A stretch of 64,000 nt of DNA, from the NCBI GenBank assembly GCA_947247005.1, contig OX365952.1, positions 49,208,722 to 49,272,721 on the forward strand. The letters run 5' to 3'. Each line of letters starts with the position of its first letter. The first letter of the stretch is position 1. Of this stretch, positions 22,750 through 34,695 are shown piece by piece. Origin of the DNA: Spisula solida (taxonomy: Eukaryota; Mollusca; Bivalvia; Venerida; Mactridae). The notes beneath the pieces were generated by a model. That model had not been told where the DNA came from. It made no database searches and saw only the letters and a list, made by a program, of their open reading frames with translations. Position numbers and translations under genes: made by a program.

Positions 22750-24810
22750 CAAATATGTTTCGTATTGTACTTACACGATGAAAAGTGAGTGGAAGAGATA
22801 ATTTCAACTGTTTTGAGAGCAAATTTGGCATTTTGGAAAACTTATGACTCATACAGAGACCCAAATTGACTATTTTAGGGTATTTTTCTTAAATTTATGA
22901 TGTCAATTACAGGTAACTGTATCATTGATAAATGGTAAAAAAATGTTCTCTTATAAAATTTATGTTATCTAAGAAGGGTGCATTTGTACTAAAGTGGTCA
23001 GATTTTCATGGTATCAAAAACTCTGAGGTGCATTCAATAATCAAAGCACTGAGAGTGCTGATGGGAGGCGATGTGGTTGCTGCTACTAAAGCTTAAACCG
23101 ACTTTACACGTTTAATGTTCGTTTTCTTACTGCCGATCTTGTCTTGAATGTCCTAATAGGCATATGTGACTATATAGGCATGTTCGCTATTTAAATAATT
23201 GTAAAAAGGGGCATATTAATGTATATGTAATACGTGTATTGAATGCGTATATCAAAAGTGGCTTTAAAATAATACTTCGCGCCTATTTATCAGATTCTAC
23301 TGTACCGTCTTGCAATCACATCCCCACAGCGAGAGAAATCTATAGAAAGCGGCTAGTATAGCCACACCATATGATTGCATAACAGTACTTTACAGGCGAT
23401 ATACGATTCATTGATAAAACCATCACGTGACCCTGGTCTAAAGTTTCTAAAAATTGCTATACAGCCGGGACATTTGATGAACACGTCATTTTCATATTAC
23501 GAAACAAGTTCGATATCGCCCCGGCGCTGTGATTATCTGCAAAAATATCGATTTAACGAACAGTTTCACAATAATTGTTGATCTTAGAATAAACAAATGT
23601 TTCTAATTGAATTAAATCAGGTAAAAAAATGGAGAAACATATGTAGCAGTATTGGGAATGTTGACAGTTTCTGGAACTACTTGAATGCGGATTCACATAG
23701 CAGCCTAAAGGCGGTTCAGGTTGCATTTAGAAATGGGCAATGGTAGTATAGAGAGGCTTTCGCCTCCCATAAACGACATTGCTATTCTTAACAAGAAAAA
23801 AGAAAATGATTTAAAATTAAATGATTATGTAATTATATCTAAAATAACACAAGTATTAATGTGATGTTAATTAAAAATAAACTGCACATCAGTTACTGTG
23901 TAGTCAATTCCCATGTTATAAACCTTTCTTAGATATTATAAATTTGATAAAAAACATTGTTTTTGTTTTCTCTTTATTAATGATTCAGTCACTTGTGATG
24001 TCAATGACATACAAATACATTTATGACCGTTAATTTTACATTTAAATGTTTTTATTTATTTAATAAATATATTGTGAAGAAAATGACGGCATAAGATGTA
24101 CAAGTTTTTTGTTTCAATGCGTTCGCTAAGGTTATAAAGTGGGTGGGGTAAATTCACCCCAAAGTGAAAACAAAAGAAATTGCATCTTTTTAACTATTTT
24201 TTTGAATTTACGAGACCATATGGGGTTGACATGTTGTAATATATTCATGGAATGGTGTGCTTTTAAAATATGTTTCGTTTCTCGTGCTCTGTTGAACAAA
24301 GTGGGTGGGGTAAAATTACTATGGGATTAACCGCCGATTGTTTAAATTCTTACTTCTGTTTTCTTCTAACCTATAATAAACTATTCTAAAATGTTCAACA
24401 TGTTTCTTTAACAGTTAATTAATGAGCGTTTTCTTTACAAATAAAGACGTTTCGTGACTTTGGAGTGATAAAACTGCAATAATGAGAGTAATGGATATGC
24501 TCAGAAATTCTAAGGTATATTTTAGTCAATATAGACTGTGCACATGTCTCTTTGGTTATGTAATACACATTTATTGCTGTTGATAAAATGTTTTAATTGA
24601 TCACGCTTAGTTTTAGTGTGTATTAGGGGTAAACATCTCTTAAAATAGAGAACTTTCATGGTAGGGTGACTTAATATTGGACACCATCTTAGATTCTGAA
24701 GCGTTATGAAGGATAATGTTTTATAAGAAATTGATTTTCTTAATGTTCGGTCATATGACCAACGTTGGTGCAAGTTTAGGAGAGGGGCTCAGTTTTTGTA
24801 ATACATCTCA
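22750..24810. other. AT-rich intergenic stretch
   Basis: Open frames of 60-83 codons at 23375, 24139 and 24522 have no recognisable domain. GTGGGTGGGGTAAA occurs twice (24139 and 24300), otherwise no structure was seen. Confidence 0.45.
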
Positions 24811-24869
24811 CTCCTCTCTTAGGCTAAAATTAAAACAAACTGAATAGTAGTTATAAAACAAAATGGAAA

Positions 24870-27800
24870 CTGCGTAGGAGTAAATGGAAACCAAAACGGG
24901 AACAATGTAGTCCTGAGTAGACACAAACCAAAGTTATAAGTACGCAGTTCTGAGAAGATACAAAAAAGGAAATGCGTTGCTCTGGATAAGATACAACAAG
25001 ACTTGAAAGTATGTAAACCTAAGTAGATACAAACTAAAAATAGGAAACAAATTCGGAGTAGACACAAACGAAAGATGGAAAGTATGTTGTCCTGAGTAGA
25101 TACAAACTTAGGGAAATAAGTTCGGAACAGACAAGTACATAGTTCTGTGTAGACACCGAACAAAGGAAATATATACTAGTAGTACTTACTATATACAAAC
25201 CCAAAACGGGAAGTAAATAGTTTTAAGTAGAAACAAGCGAAACTGGGAAGTACGTAGCCCTGAGTAGATACCATCCACAAATGGTGAAAAGTTTCCTGAG
25301 TAGATACAAACCAAAATGGGGGAAACGTAGCACTGAGTAGATACAACTAAAAAATGGGGAAAACAGAGCACTGAGTAGATACAAATCAAAAGTGGGGGAA
25401 ACATAGCACTGAGTAGATACAAACCAAAAATGGGAGAAAGGTAGTCCTGAGTAGATACAAACCAAAAATGGGGGAAACGTAGCGCTGAGTAGATACAAAC
25501 CAAAAGTGGGGGAACATAGCACTGAGTAGATACAAACCAAAAATGGGGGAAAGGTAGTCCTGAGTAGATACAAACCAAAAATGGGGGAAACGTAGCGCTG
25601 AGTAGATACAAACCAAAAATGGGGGAAAGGTAGTCCTGAGTAGATACAAACCAAAAATGGAGGAAACGTAGCGCTGAGTAGATACAAACCAAAAATGGGG
25701 GAAAGGTAGTCCTGAGTATATACAAACCAAAAATGGGGGAAACGTAGCACTGAGTAGATACAAACCAAAAGTGGGGGAACAAAGCACTGAGTAGATACAA
25801 ACCAAAAATGGGGGAAACGTAGCACTGAGTAGATACAAACAAAAAATTGGGGGAAAGGTAGTCCTGAGTAGATACAAACCAAAAATGGGGGAAACGTAGC
25901 ACTGAGTAGATACAAACCAAAAGTGGGGGAACATAGCACTGAGTAGATACAAACCAAAAATGGGGGAAACGTAGCACTGAGTAGATACAAACAAAAAATT
26001 GGGGGAAAGGTAGCACTGAGTAGATACAAACCAAAAGTGGGGAAACATAGCACTGAGTAGATACAAACCAAAAATGGGGGAAACGTAGCACTGAGTAGAT
26101 ACAAACCAAAAATGGGGGAAAGGTAGTCCTGAGTAGATACAAACCAAAAGTGGGGGAACATAGCACTGAGTAGATACAAACAAATAATTGGGGGAAAGGT
26201 AGCACCGAGTAGATACAAACCAAAAGTGGGGGAACATAGCACTGAGTAGATACAAACCAAAAATGGGGGAAACGTAGCACTGAGTAGATACAAACCAAAT
26301 ATGGGGGAAACGTAGCACTGAGAAGCTACAAACCAAAAATGGGGGAAACGTAGCACTGAGTAGATACAAACCAAAAGTGGGGGAACATAGCACTGAGTAG
26401 ATACAAACAAATAATTGGGGGAAAGGTAGCACCGAGTAGATACAAACCAAAAGTGGGGGAACATAGCACTGAGTGGATACAAACCAAAAATGGGGGAAAC
26501 GTAGCACTGAGTAGATACAAACCAAAAATGGGGGAAACGTAGCACGGAGAAGCTACAAACCAAAAATGGGGGAAACGTAGCACTGAGTAGATACAAACCA
26601 AAAATGAGGGAAACGTAGCACTGAGTAGATACAAACCAAAAATGGGGGAAACGTAGCACTGAGTAGATACAAACCAAAAATGGGGAAAACGTAGCACTGA
26701 GTAGATACAAACCAAAAATGGGGAAAACGTAGCACTGAGTAGATACAAACCAAAAATGGGGGAAACGTAGCACTGAGTAGATACAAACCAAAAATGGGGA
26801 AAACGTAGCACTGAGTAGATACAAACCAAAAATGGGGAAAACGTAGCACTGAGTAGATACAAACCAAAAGTGGGGGAACATAGCACTGAGTAGATACAAA
26901 CCAAAAATGGGGAAAACGTAGCACTGAGTAGATACAAACCAAAAATGGGGAAAACGTAGCACTGAGTAGATACAAACCAAAAATGGGGGAAACGTAGCAC
27001 TGAGTAGATACAAACCAAAAATGGGGAAAACGTAGCACTGAGTAGATACAAACCAAAAATGGGGGAAACGTAGCACTGAGTAGATACAAACCAAAAATGG
27101 GGAAAACGTAGCACTGAGTAGATACAAACCAAAAATGGGGAAAACGTAGCACTGAGTAGATACAAACCAAAAATAGGGGAAACGTAGCACTGAGTAGATA
27201 CAAACCAAAAATGGGGAAAACGTAGCACTGAGTAGATACAAACCAAAAATGGGGAAAACGTAGCACTGAGTAGATACAAACCAAAAATGGGGGAAACGTA
27301 GCACTGAGTAGATACAAACCAAAAATGGGGAAAAGGTAGCACTGAGTAGATACAAACCAAAAATGGGGAAAACGTAGCACTGAGTAGATACAAACCAAAA
27401 ATGGGGGAAACGTAGCACTGAGTAGATACAAACCAAAAATGGGGAAAACGTAGCACTGAGTAGATACAAACCAAAAATGGGGAAAACGTAGCACTGAGTA
27501 GATACAAACCAAAAATGGGGGAAACGTAGCACTGAGTAGATACAAACCAAAAATGGGGGAAACGTAGCACTGAGTAGATACAAACCAAAAATGGGGAAAA
27601 CGTAGCACTGAGTAGATACAAACCAAAAATGGGGGAAACGTAGCACTGAGTAGATACAAACCAAAAATGGGGAAAACGTAGCACTGAGTAGATACAAACC
27701 AAAAATGGGGGAAACGTAGCACTGAGTAGATACAAACCAAAAATGGGGGAAACGTAGCACTGAGTAGATACAAATAAAAATGGGGAAATGTTACCCTGAG

Positions 27801-27945
27801 TAGATACAAATAAAAATTGAGAGAAACGTAGCACTGAGTAGATACAAACCGAAAATGGGGGAAAGTTACCCTGAGTAGATACAAACAAAAATGAGACAAA
27901 GGTGGCCCTGAGTAGATACGAATCAAAAACGCGGGAAAGGTAAAC
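24870..27945. repeat. 38-bp minisatellite, about 80 copies, with higher-order structure
   Basis: Tandem 38-bp unit containing CTGAGTAGATACAAACCAAA and TGGGGGAAACGTAGC. Both margins (24870-25250 and 27775-27945) are diverged, while the core is very uniform. Two variants, ATGGGGGAAA and ATGGGGAAAA, recur in an A-B-B pattern (about 114 bp) over much of 26641-27770. At 25430-25740, GTAGTCCTGAG and GTAGCGCTGAG units alternate. The minus strand has no stop codons in any frame through the core, giving spurious frames of up to 845 codons. Confidence 0.97.
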
Positions 27946-28030
27946 TGTATGGAATTCAGTACAACTGGAACAGTCACAGGTGTAGACATTATTGTAAAAT
28001 GTTAATTGGAGTACAAGGAATAAGACAAGA

Positions 28031-28363
28031 GGTGGACAGGTGGTCTAGTGGTAAGGGCTACTGACTGCTGATCTGAACGTTGTGGGTTAGATCTTTGCCC
28101 CAGACGGTCAAAAATAGAAATGCTTTTCAGTGTTTCCCACCTACCATAACTAAAATTACTAACAGTATTTGGACGAGACGTTAAGCGAGGTCCCGTGTAT
28201 GATGCTTTACATCGGCACGTAAAAGAACCAGGGATGCTTCTGTAACTGGGGCATCTTCTGTATAATGCACTATCCCCCAAAAACTAAAGTGAATTGCCTC
28301 TTCTGGGGGCCTCGTCCATATGGATTCCCAGTGTCGAGGATAAATAAAAGCAAAATAAACAAA
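28031..28363 (+). mobile_element. tRNA-derived SINE, family S1, copy 2, with target-site duplication
   Basis: Full-length member (333 bp). It has the head GGTGGTCTAGTGGTAAGG, a mutated B box (GGGTTAGATC), the body words CCGTGTATGATGCTTTAC and GGGGCATCTTCTGTATAA, and the tail GAGGATAAATAAAAGC followed by an A-rich run. It is flanked by AAGACAAGA at 28022-28030 and again at 28364-28372, a 9-bp target-site duplication of the kind left by LINE-mediated insertion. Confidence 0.9.
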
Positions 28364-28374
28364 AAGACAAGAAA

Positions 28375-30478
28375 CCAGTACAAACTAGTTTTAACTTTTA
28401 TTTAATACAGAAAAGAACGAGAGTGGCTACATCTAACATTCCTGATGTCAGTACAATGGTCTCGTATAACCAGGGTTTAACCATTCATTCATGACAAATA
28501 AATCCATCGAATAAATTACATTTTACGTAAATTAATCTTTTATGTTTTAACGGCTAATGTACATCAGCGCAAAGTTTATTTTCTTCAAGATACCATACGG
28601 TATAATATGTACATATTCCTTACAAATCTAAGGTCATTTTCCTTAACCTTACAAGAGAAATTGTCTGTATTAAGTCATAATGGCTCTGATTTAAAACTCA
28701 TCATTTTCGACAGTATTATTACAAAGTGTCGTAAACTTTTCGCTGTCTTTACCTTAGCGGGAGACCTCCCAGTGAGCAAAGGTGTTAACATCGCAGGAAC
28801 ATTGGATTTTTATTGATTTTGTGGTCCTTTATCAACTGAATTTTGTCATAAAATGATATTGAGCATGAAAAATTAAATGAAAGAACCTTTGTATACCCCA
28901 ATCCGAATGATAGTATAGGAGCCTGACTTAATGTGTGGCACAATTACTATAACATCAAAACTAGAGGAAAGTACGCTATCTTTAAAATTCTGTAATAAAT
29001 CATATTTCCTATAAATCATTATGAGCTTGGTATTACTTTGAATGGTATCAACACCGAGTATTAAATAAACGGTTACAAGATGTTGAAACGTCCGCGTAAC
29101 TTACTGGTTGATAGAATTTGATGAATACACAACTCAAATAATTACTGTTTAACAAGACTTGGGCAAAACCTGTTTGTAGGCAGGTACTTGTTACTCGTAA
29201 AACATGTTACTCGTAAATCATGAGGCTGTCTAAAACATGAGTTATTAGTAAAACTATGTCTCTAGAGATGGCTTGACATTGGCAGTTTAATACAGATGGT
29301 TGCTTATAGATTGAGGTCGACACTAATACTTCGGTCACATGTTGCCTTACGAGTACCAGTTGAAGTTTTGGCAAACTTGTACGGAGTCGTACGTGCATCG
29401 TAGATTTGTATGAGCAACTTGCGGTTACACATTAACTCGTATCGGATTCGTTGTTACCTACGATGCAAGATAACTCCGGCACATTGTACTTCCTTTTTTA
29501 TTAGATTGTACTAGCGCTTTTCGATTTCCGACTAGAAATATTCCTTTTGACATATTACAGCTGATATAAACTTCCGCGTTTTCTATCAGGTTCGCGCTGC
29601 TCTTTGTCAAGGACATTCAAAAAGGTTTTAAGTCGTACACGTGACATAAGGCCACACGGAGTCGGAGTTGAGAACCTGTCAATCATTAAACATGGATGTT
29701 TTTGCAACAAAAATATGTTCTAGTGGAGCGGTTAATTCAATAACTTGTTTCAGTGTTTGTTTATCTAGCAACCAAAACAACATCATTACATGTATATCAT
29801 ATGCTTCTGTATTCTTTTTCTGTAAACATTTGTTAGTACCTTCGTAAATACCAGTTTGGTACAACTACATATCAACACTTTCCTTTTATGACCCGAGAAC
29901 TTAAAACGGAATTTGAATCATATAACGCTTATAGGGTGTAAGTTTTATATCATTATTGACAAAATGAAAGAGAAAATACAACATGCCGAAAAAATCAAAT
30001 TTCAATAAATTACCGAATTACCATAGCAAGAATGTTTATGATTTAGATAAAACGTTGACGAATAAAAGAAGTATTTGCGTTGATTAACTTATCAACGTCG
30101 ACATCACTGAAGAACACCTGTACAGAAAGGCAAAAGGTACAATGTGCTATAAAATCTGAAATGTTCACGAAGTTTAAAGTTTGCGAACTTGTTATTCTGC
30201 AATGGTGCACAGCGCCGATGTTTCATAATGAAATCTAGTCCCCACCTAAAATAGTCAAATATGAAAGACTGAACGAAGATTTACACATGCGTTTCAATAT
30301 TAATACAACCAAATTTTAACAAACCTAAACTACACTTTGTTGCAATAAGTGTTTCAACTTTACATCTTCCAAACATGTATCAATGAAATTCCGAATCTAG
30401 AAGCTTTAATAACAAATCATCTATAAAGTCGTTCAGTGTGTGATTATTATAATAACACTATGTACAGTGGATTGATGA
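28375..30478. other. Intergenic stretch without a supported gene
   Basis: Open frames of 61-69 codons at 28607, 29207 and 29679 lack recognisable motifs. No tandem or inverted repeat element was seen. Confidence 0.45.
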
Positions 30479-30480
30479 GG

Positions 30481-30744
30481 ACAATTCTAAAACGAAAGCG
30501 CTGGCGCTTGATTTGACACGGTCTGCATAAAGCCCAAGAAAACATCACAAGATTCGCTCTTAGATGGACCCCTGAGGGGAAAAGGAGACGAGGACGCCCC
30601 AAAACTACATGTGGAAGAACAATAGAGACAGAAATGAAGGAAATAGGTTCGACCTGGGGAGAGCTCGGAAAGATGGCGAAAAACAGAAAAGAGTGGAAAG
30701 CTTTAGTCCTTGCCCCATGTGCCTCCGTGTGCAACAAGGACTAG
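30481..30744 (+). pseudogene. Non-LTR retrotransposon ORF2 C-terminus, 5'-truncated
   Basis: This frame encodes the extreme C-terminus of a LINE-type RT polyprotein. The hallmark block ALRWTPEGKRRRGRPKTT is followed by RTIETEMKEIG, TWGELGKMAKNRKEWKAL and a short tail ending at TAG (30742-30744). Upstream, QENITR is in frame, but a TGA lies at 30514-30516. Family members normally show TTWRR where this copy has TTCGR. The stop is followed at once by a TAGG-type simple repeat (30742-30768), a plausible 3' tail of the element. No RT or endonuclease domain remains, which fits 5' truncation during target-primed reverse transcription. Confidence 0.8.
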
Positions 30745-31077
30745 GTAGATAGGTAGGTAGGTAGGTACGGTGAACAAATAAATAGAATACATATAGGTCA
30801 GTACCGTGTTTTGAAATCAAATATATCAAACTAGACTCCAATAATTAAGATTGTCCACCACTGAATAACTTGACTTAACGCGAGATCAAAAGTAGTTCCA
30901 TGCCATGTGACCAAACAACTTTAAATATAGCTCATATGGCATAATAAAGCTGAAATTTACACGACGGGTCGATTTCGGCGTAATAAGGTATAATGGTGGG
31001 ATAAAGAACTATATCACACGTTTTACTATCGTTGTTACATTTCACTAGTATTTATTAATTTTCGCGACATATCTTAT

Positions 31078-31325
31078 TCAACACAACACAACACAACACA
31101 ACACAACACAACACAACACAACACAACACAACACAAATACAAATACAAATACAAATACAGATACAGATACAGATACAGATACAATTACAAATACATAACA
31201 ATACAACACAACACAATACAATACAACATACAATACAATTCAATACAGTAGAGTGCAGTACAGTGCAGTACAATACAGTACAATACAGTACAATACAGTA
31301 CAATACAGTACAATACAATACACAT
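31078..31325. repeat. Compound microsatellite with four successive motifs
   Basis: (ACACA)n at about 31081-31137 passes into AAATAC repeats, then AGATAC repeats (31157-31180), then a degenerate stretch and a (CAGTACAATA)n run at 31255-31320. Each motif differs from its neighbour by one or two bases. The cysteine-rich minus frame is an artefact. Confidence 0.95.
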
Positions 31326-31488
31326 TCACTGATGTTCTGTAAAACATGGCGGCCAAGCCTTCAAATCACAACGTCCATCATTGTATCATTAAACTTCTGG
31401 TAGGAACATGTAGTAGAAAATGTAGAAACAACAAAAACCATATGTCCTCAGGATGTTGGGCGTGTATGTGAAGAAGCTATATAACTGC

Positions 31489-32336
31489 CTTGCAGAAGGT
31501 CAATGCTTCAACTCAGTCGGCTTGCAGAAGGTCAATGCTTCAACTCAGTCGGCTTGCAGAAGGTCAATGCTTCAACTCAGTCGGCTTGCAGAAGGTCGGT
31601 GCTTCAACTCAGTCGGCTTGCAGAAGGTCGGTGCTTCAACTCAGTCGGCTTGCAGAAGGTCGGTGCTTCAACTCAGTCGGCTTGCAGAAGGTCGATGCTT
31701 CAACTCAGTCGGCTTGCAGAATGTCGATGCTTCAACTCAGTCGGCTTGCAGAATGTCGGTGCTTCAACTCAGTCGTCTTGCAGAAGGTCAATGCTTCAAC
31801 TCAGTCGACTTGCAGAAGGTCAATGCTTCAACTCAGTCGGCTTGCAGAAGGTCGATGCTTCAACTCAGTCGGCTTGCAGAAGGTCGTTGCTTCAACGCAT
31901 GTCGGCTTGCAGAAGGTCGGTGCTTCAACTCAGTCGGCTTGCAGATGGTCGGTGCTTCAACTCAGTGGGCTTGCAGAAGGTCGATGCTTCAACTCAGTGG
32001 GCTTGCAGAAGGTCGGTGCTTCAACTAAGTCGGCTTGCAGAAGTTCGGTGCTTCAACTCAGTCGGCTTGCAGAAGGTCGGTGCTTCAACTCAGTCGGCTT
32101 GCAGAAGGTCGATGCCTCAACTCAGTCGGCTTGCAGAAGTTTGGTGCTTCAACACAGTCGGCTTGCAGAAGGTCGGTGCTTCAACTCAGTCGGCGGTTTG
32201 CAGAAGGTCGGTGCTTCAACTCAGTCGGCGGTTTGCAGAAGGTCGGTGCTTCAACTCAGTCGGCGGTTTGCAGAAGGTCGGTTCTTCAACTCAGTCGGCG
32301 GTTTGCAGAAGGTCGGTGCTTCAACTCAGTCGGCTT
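31489..32336. repeat. 32-bp minisatellite with 35-bp variant, about 26 copies
   Basis: Tandem 32-bp unit containing GCTTGCAGAAGGTCGGTG and CTTCAACTCAGTCG. From about 32190 the unit gains three bases (GCGGTTTGCAG in place of GCTTGCAG), giving a 35-bp subfamily confined to the right end. Strongly diverged units continue to about 32545. All three plus frames are open because the unit lacks stop triplets; the 300-codon frame is an artefact. Confidence 0.95.
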
Positions 32337-32710
32337 GCGGCTTACTGAATGTCTATATCGGTGCATTCAATCAGCCTACAGAAGCTCTGTGATTCCACAC
32401 ATTTGGCTTACAAATGCTCTTGTCGAAGGTCGGTGATTCCAAACACCCAGCTTACAGACGATCAACGGTACACCTCAGTCGGCCTACTGTAGTGTGTGGT
32501 TCTACTCAGGCGGTTTAGAGAATTTCGGTGCTTCAACAAAGCTGGAAGATTAAGTACTCGGCTTCACATGTCGGTTTATTTGACTAAATATCTGGTTTGA
32601 CCTTGATACGATATTGATATAACAAGTGTAGCATGGTGCATATATTTGGTTTACATGGTGGGTTAGCAGAAACTACTCCCTATTTTGTATATGTGTTTAT
32701 ATGTGCTTGC

Positions 32711-32783
32711 ACGGAAACGTAGAACGGCCACAAGTTAACCACTAGTTAACAGATGTTAACACATGGCCGTTCTACGCTTCCGT
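32711..32783. repeat. Hairpin with 20-bp arms
   Basis: ACGGAAACGTAGAACGGCCA (32711-32730) is the reverse complement, with one mismatch, of 32764-32783. The 33-base loop holds three GTTAAC-type words. It may be a tiny foldback element or a structured RNA; no flanking duplication was identified. Confidence 0.75.
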
Positions 32784-33055
32784 AGTACTTGACTGATAGT
32801 CCGTGTAACTTGACATTGTCTCAGTATTTAAAAACGCAGTATAGCATACCTATAACAACATTCTATTCCAAAGATTGATTAATATAGCACATTCCTCATA
32901 GTGCATCATGTCGTGTGTTAAATGTGTGAATGTATTAACTACGTGTGCACATGTTTACGTACATTTATATACAATTAATAAACGGTTTATCTGCATCACT
33001 TGAAGTTTAACATTTCCGTCTCTTAACGAATGTTCTTCATTCCAAATTAGTTATA

Positions 33056-33242
33056 CAGTACAACCTCTGTAGAGCAACACCCTTTAGGAGCTGCAAATAC
33101 TTGCCAAATTTGGCCATTGTATAGAGATTGTTGCTCTGCAGAGGTTAAATTTAAGAGTAAATATCAGCTTCGGGAAATTGCGAAAGTGTTGTCATGGAGA
33201 CGTTGTTGCTCTGCAGAGGGCCGCTCTGCAGAGGTTACACTG
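33056..33242. mobile_element. Pogo/Tigger-like MITE
   Basis: The ends are CAGTACAACCTCTGTAGAGC at the left and GCTCTGCAGAGGTTACACTG at the right, flanked by TA on both sides (33054-33055, 33243-33244). ACCTCT-type ends and a TA target site are typical of pogo/Tigger-group mariner elements. Two internal TTGCTCTGCAGAGG copies suggest a duplicated right end. It has no coding capacity. Confidence 0.75.
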
Positions 33243-33424
33243 TATACGTTATATACATTAAATATTTTTTTATAAACGTATTACAAATCGAAGTTTCGAT
33301 GAATGAAAAAAGTCGTCTACTATGTCGTTTAAAGTATGCAGGCAAAATGAAGGATGTGTAATGGAAAAATGTCGTAAATGCTGAATTACCGGCATATAGC
33401 ACGAAAACAAATTATGGCCATGAC

Positions 33425-34695
33425 AGGACGCTTCACAAACTTACGATAGACATGATAATTATTATGACGCTTTACAAACAAATGATGGACACGATGCGAC
33501 GCTTCACAAAAAGACGCTTCAGAAACATATGATGTACATGGTATGACGCTTCACAAACATATGATGTACATGGTATGACGCTTCAGAAACATATGATGGA
33601 CATGGTATGACGCTTCACAAACATAATTATGATGTACATGGTTTGACGCTTCACAAACATATGATGTACATGGTATGACGCTTCACAAACATATGATGTA
33701 CATGGTATGACGCTTCAGAAACATATGATGGACATGGTATGACGCTTCACAAACATAATTATGATGTACATGGTTTGACGCTTCACAAACATATGATGTA
33801 CATGGTATGACGCTTCACAAACATATGATGTACATGGTATGACGCTTCAGAAACATATGATGGACATGGTATGACGCTTCAGAAACATATGATGGACATG
33901 GTATGACGCTTCAGAAACATATGATGAAAATGGAGCGACGCTGCACAAACATATGATGGACATGGAGCGACGCTTCCGAAACATATGATGGACATGGTAT
34001 GACGCTTCAGAAACATATGATGAAAATGGAGCAGCGCTGCACAAACATATGATGGACATGGTATGACGCCTCAGAAACATATGATGGACATGGTATGACG
34101 CTTCAGAAACATATGATGAAAATGGAGCGACGCTGCACAAACATATGATGGACATGGAGCGACGCTTCACAAACACATGGTGGACATGGTGCGACGCTTC
34201 ACAAACATATGATGAACATGGAGCGACGCTGCACAAACATAAGATGAACATGGAGCGACGCTTCACAAACATATGATGGACATGGTGCGACTCTGCACAA
34301 ACATATGATGAACATGGTGCGACGTTTCCCAATCATATGATGGAAATAGAGCGACGCTTCACAAACATGTGATGGACATGGTGCGACTCTGCACAAACAT
34401 ATGATGGACATGGTGCGACTCTGCACAAACATATGATGACCATGGTGCGACTATGCAGAAACATATGATGGACATGGTGCGACTCTGCACAAACATATGA
34501 TGGACATGGCGCGACTCTGCACAAACATATGATGGACATGGTGCGTCTCTGCACAAACATATGATGGACATGGTGCGACGCTGCACAAACATATGATAGC
34601 CGTGGCACGATGCTTCACAAACAACATATGATGGACATGGCACGATGCTTCACAAACAACATATGATGGATATGGTGCGACGCTTCACAAACAAA
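33425..34695. repeat. 32-bp minisatellite, about 39 copies
   Basis: Tandem 32-bp unit containing GACGCTTCACAAACATATGA and TGGACATGGTATGACG. Subfamilies are regionally sorted: GTACATGGTATGACG at 33530-33840, AAAATGGAGCGACG near 33920-34140, and GACATGGTGCGACTCTG at 34280-34560. It passes without a gap into the 63-bp array, which looks like a derived dimer of this unit. Confidence 0.95.

Noticed and set aside
24131..24315. Two GTGGGTGGGGTAAA words as a possible G-quadruplex or regulatory pair.
   Set aside because: Only two G-runs of suitable length per site, and no further copies nearby.
25189..27989. Very long minus-strand open frames (up to 845 codons) rich in Phe, Tyr, Cys and Val.
   Set aside because: All three frames are open at once because the 38-bp unit has no stop triplet on that strand. 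The peptide simply cycles through the unit, with no start context or splice signals.
31453..32436. Open frames of 281-300 codons on the plus strand.
   Set aside because: Three overlapping frames read the same 32-bp repeat. This is a composition artefact of a stop-free unit.
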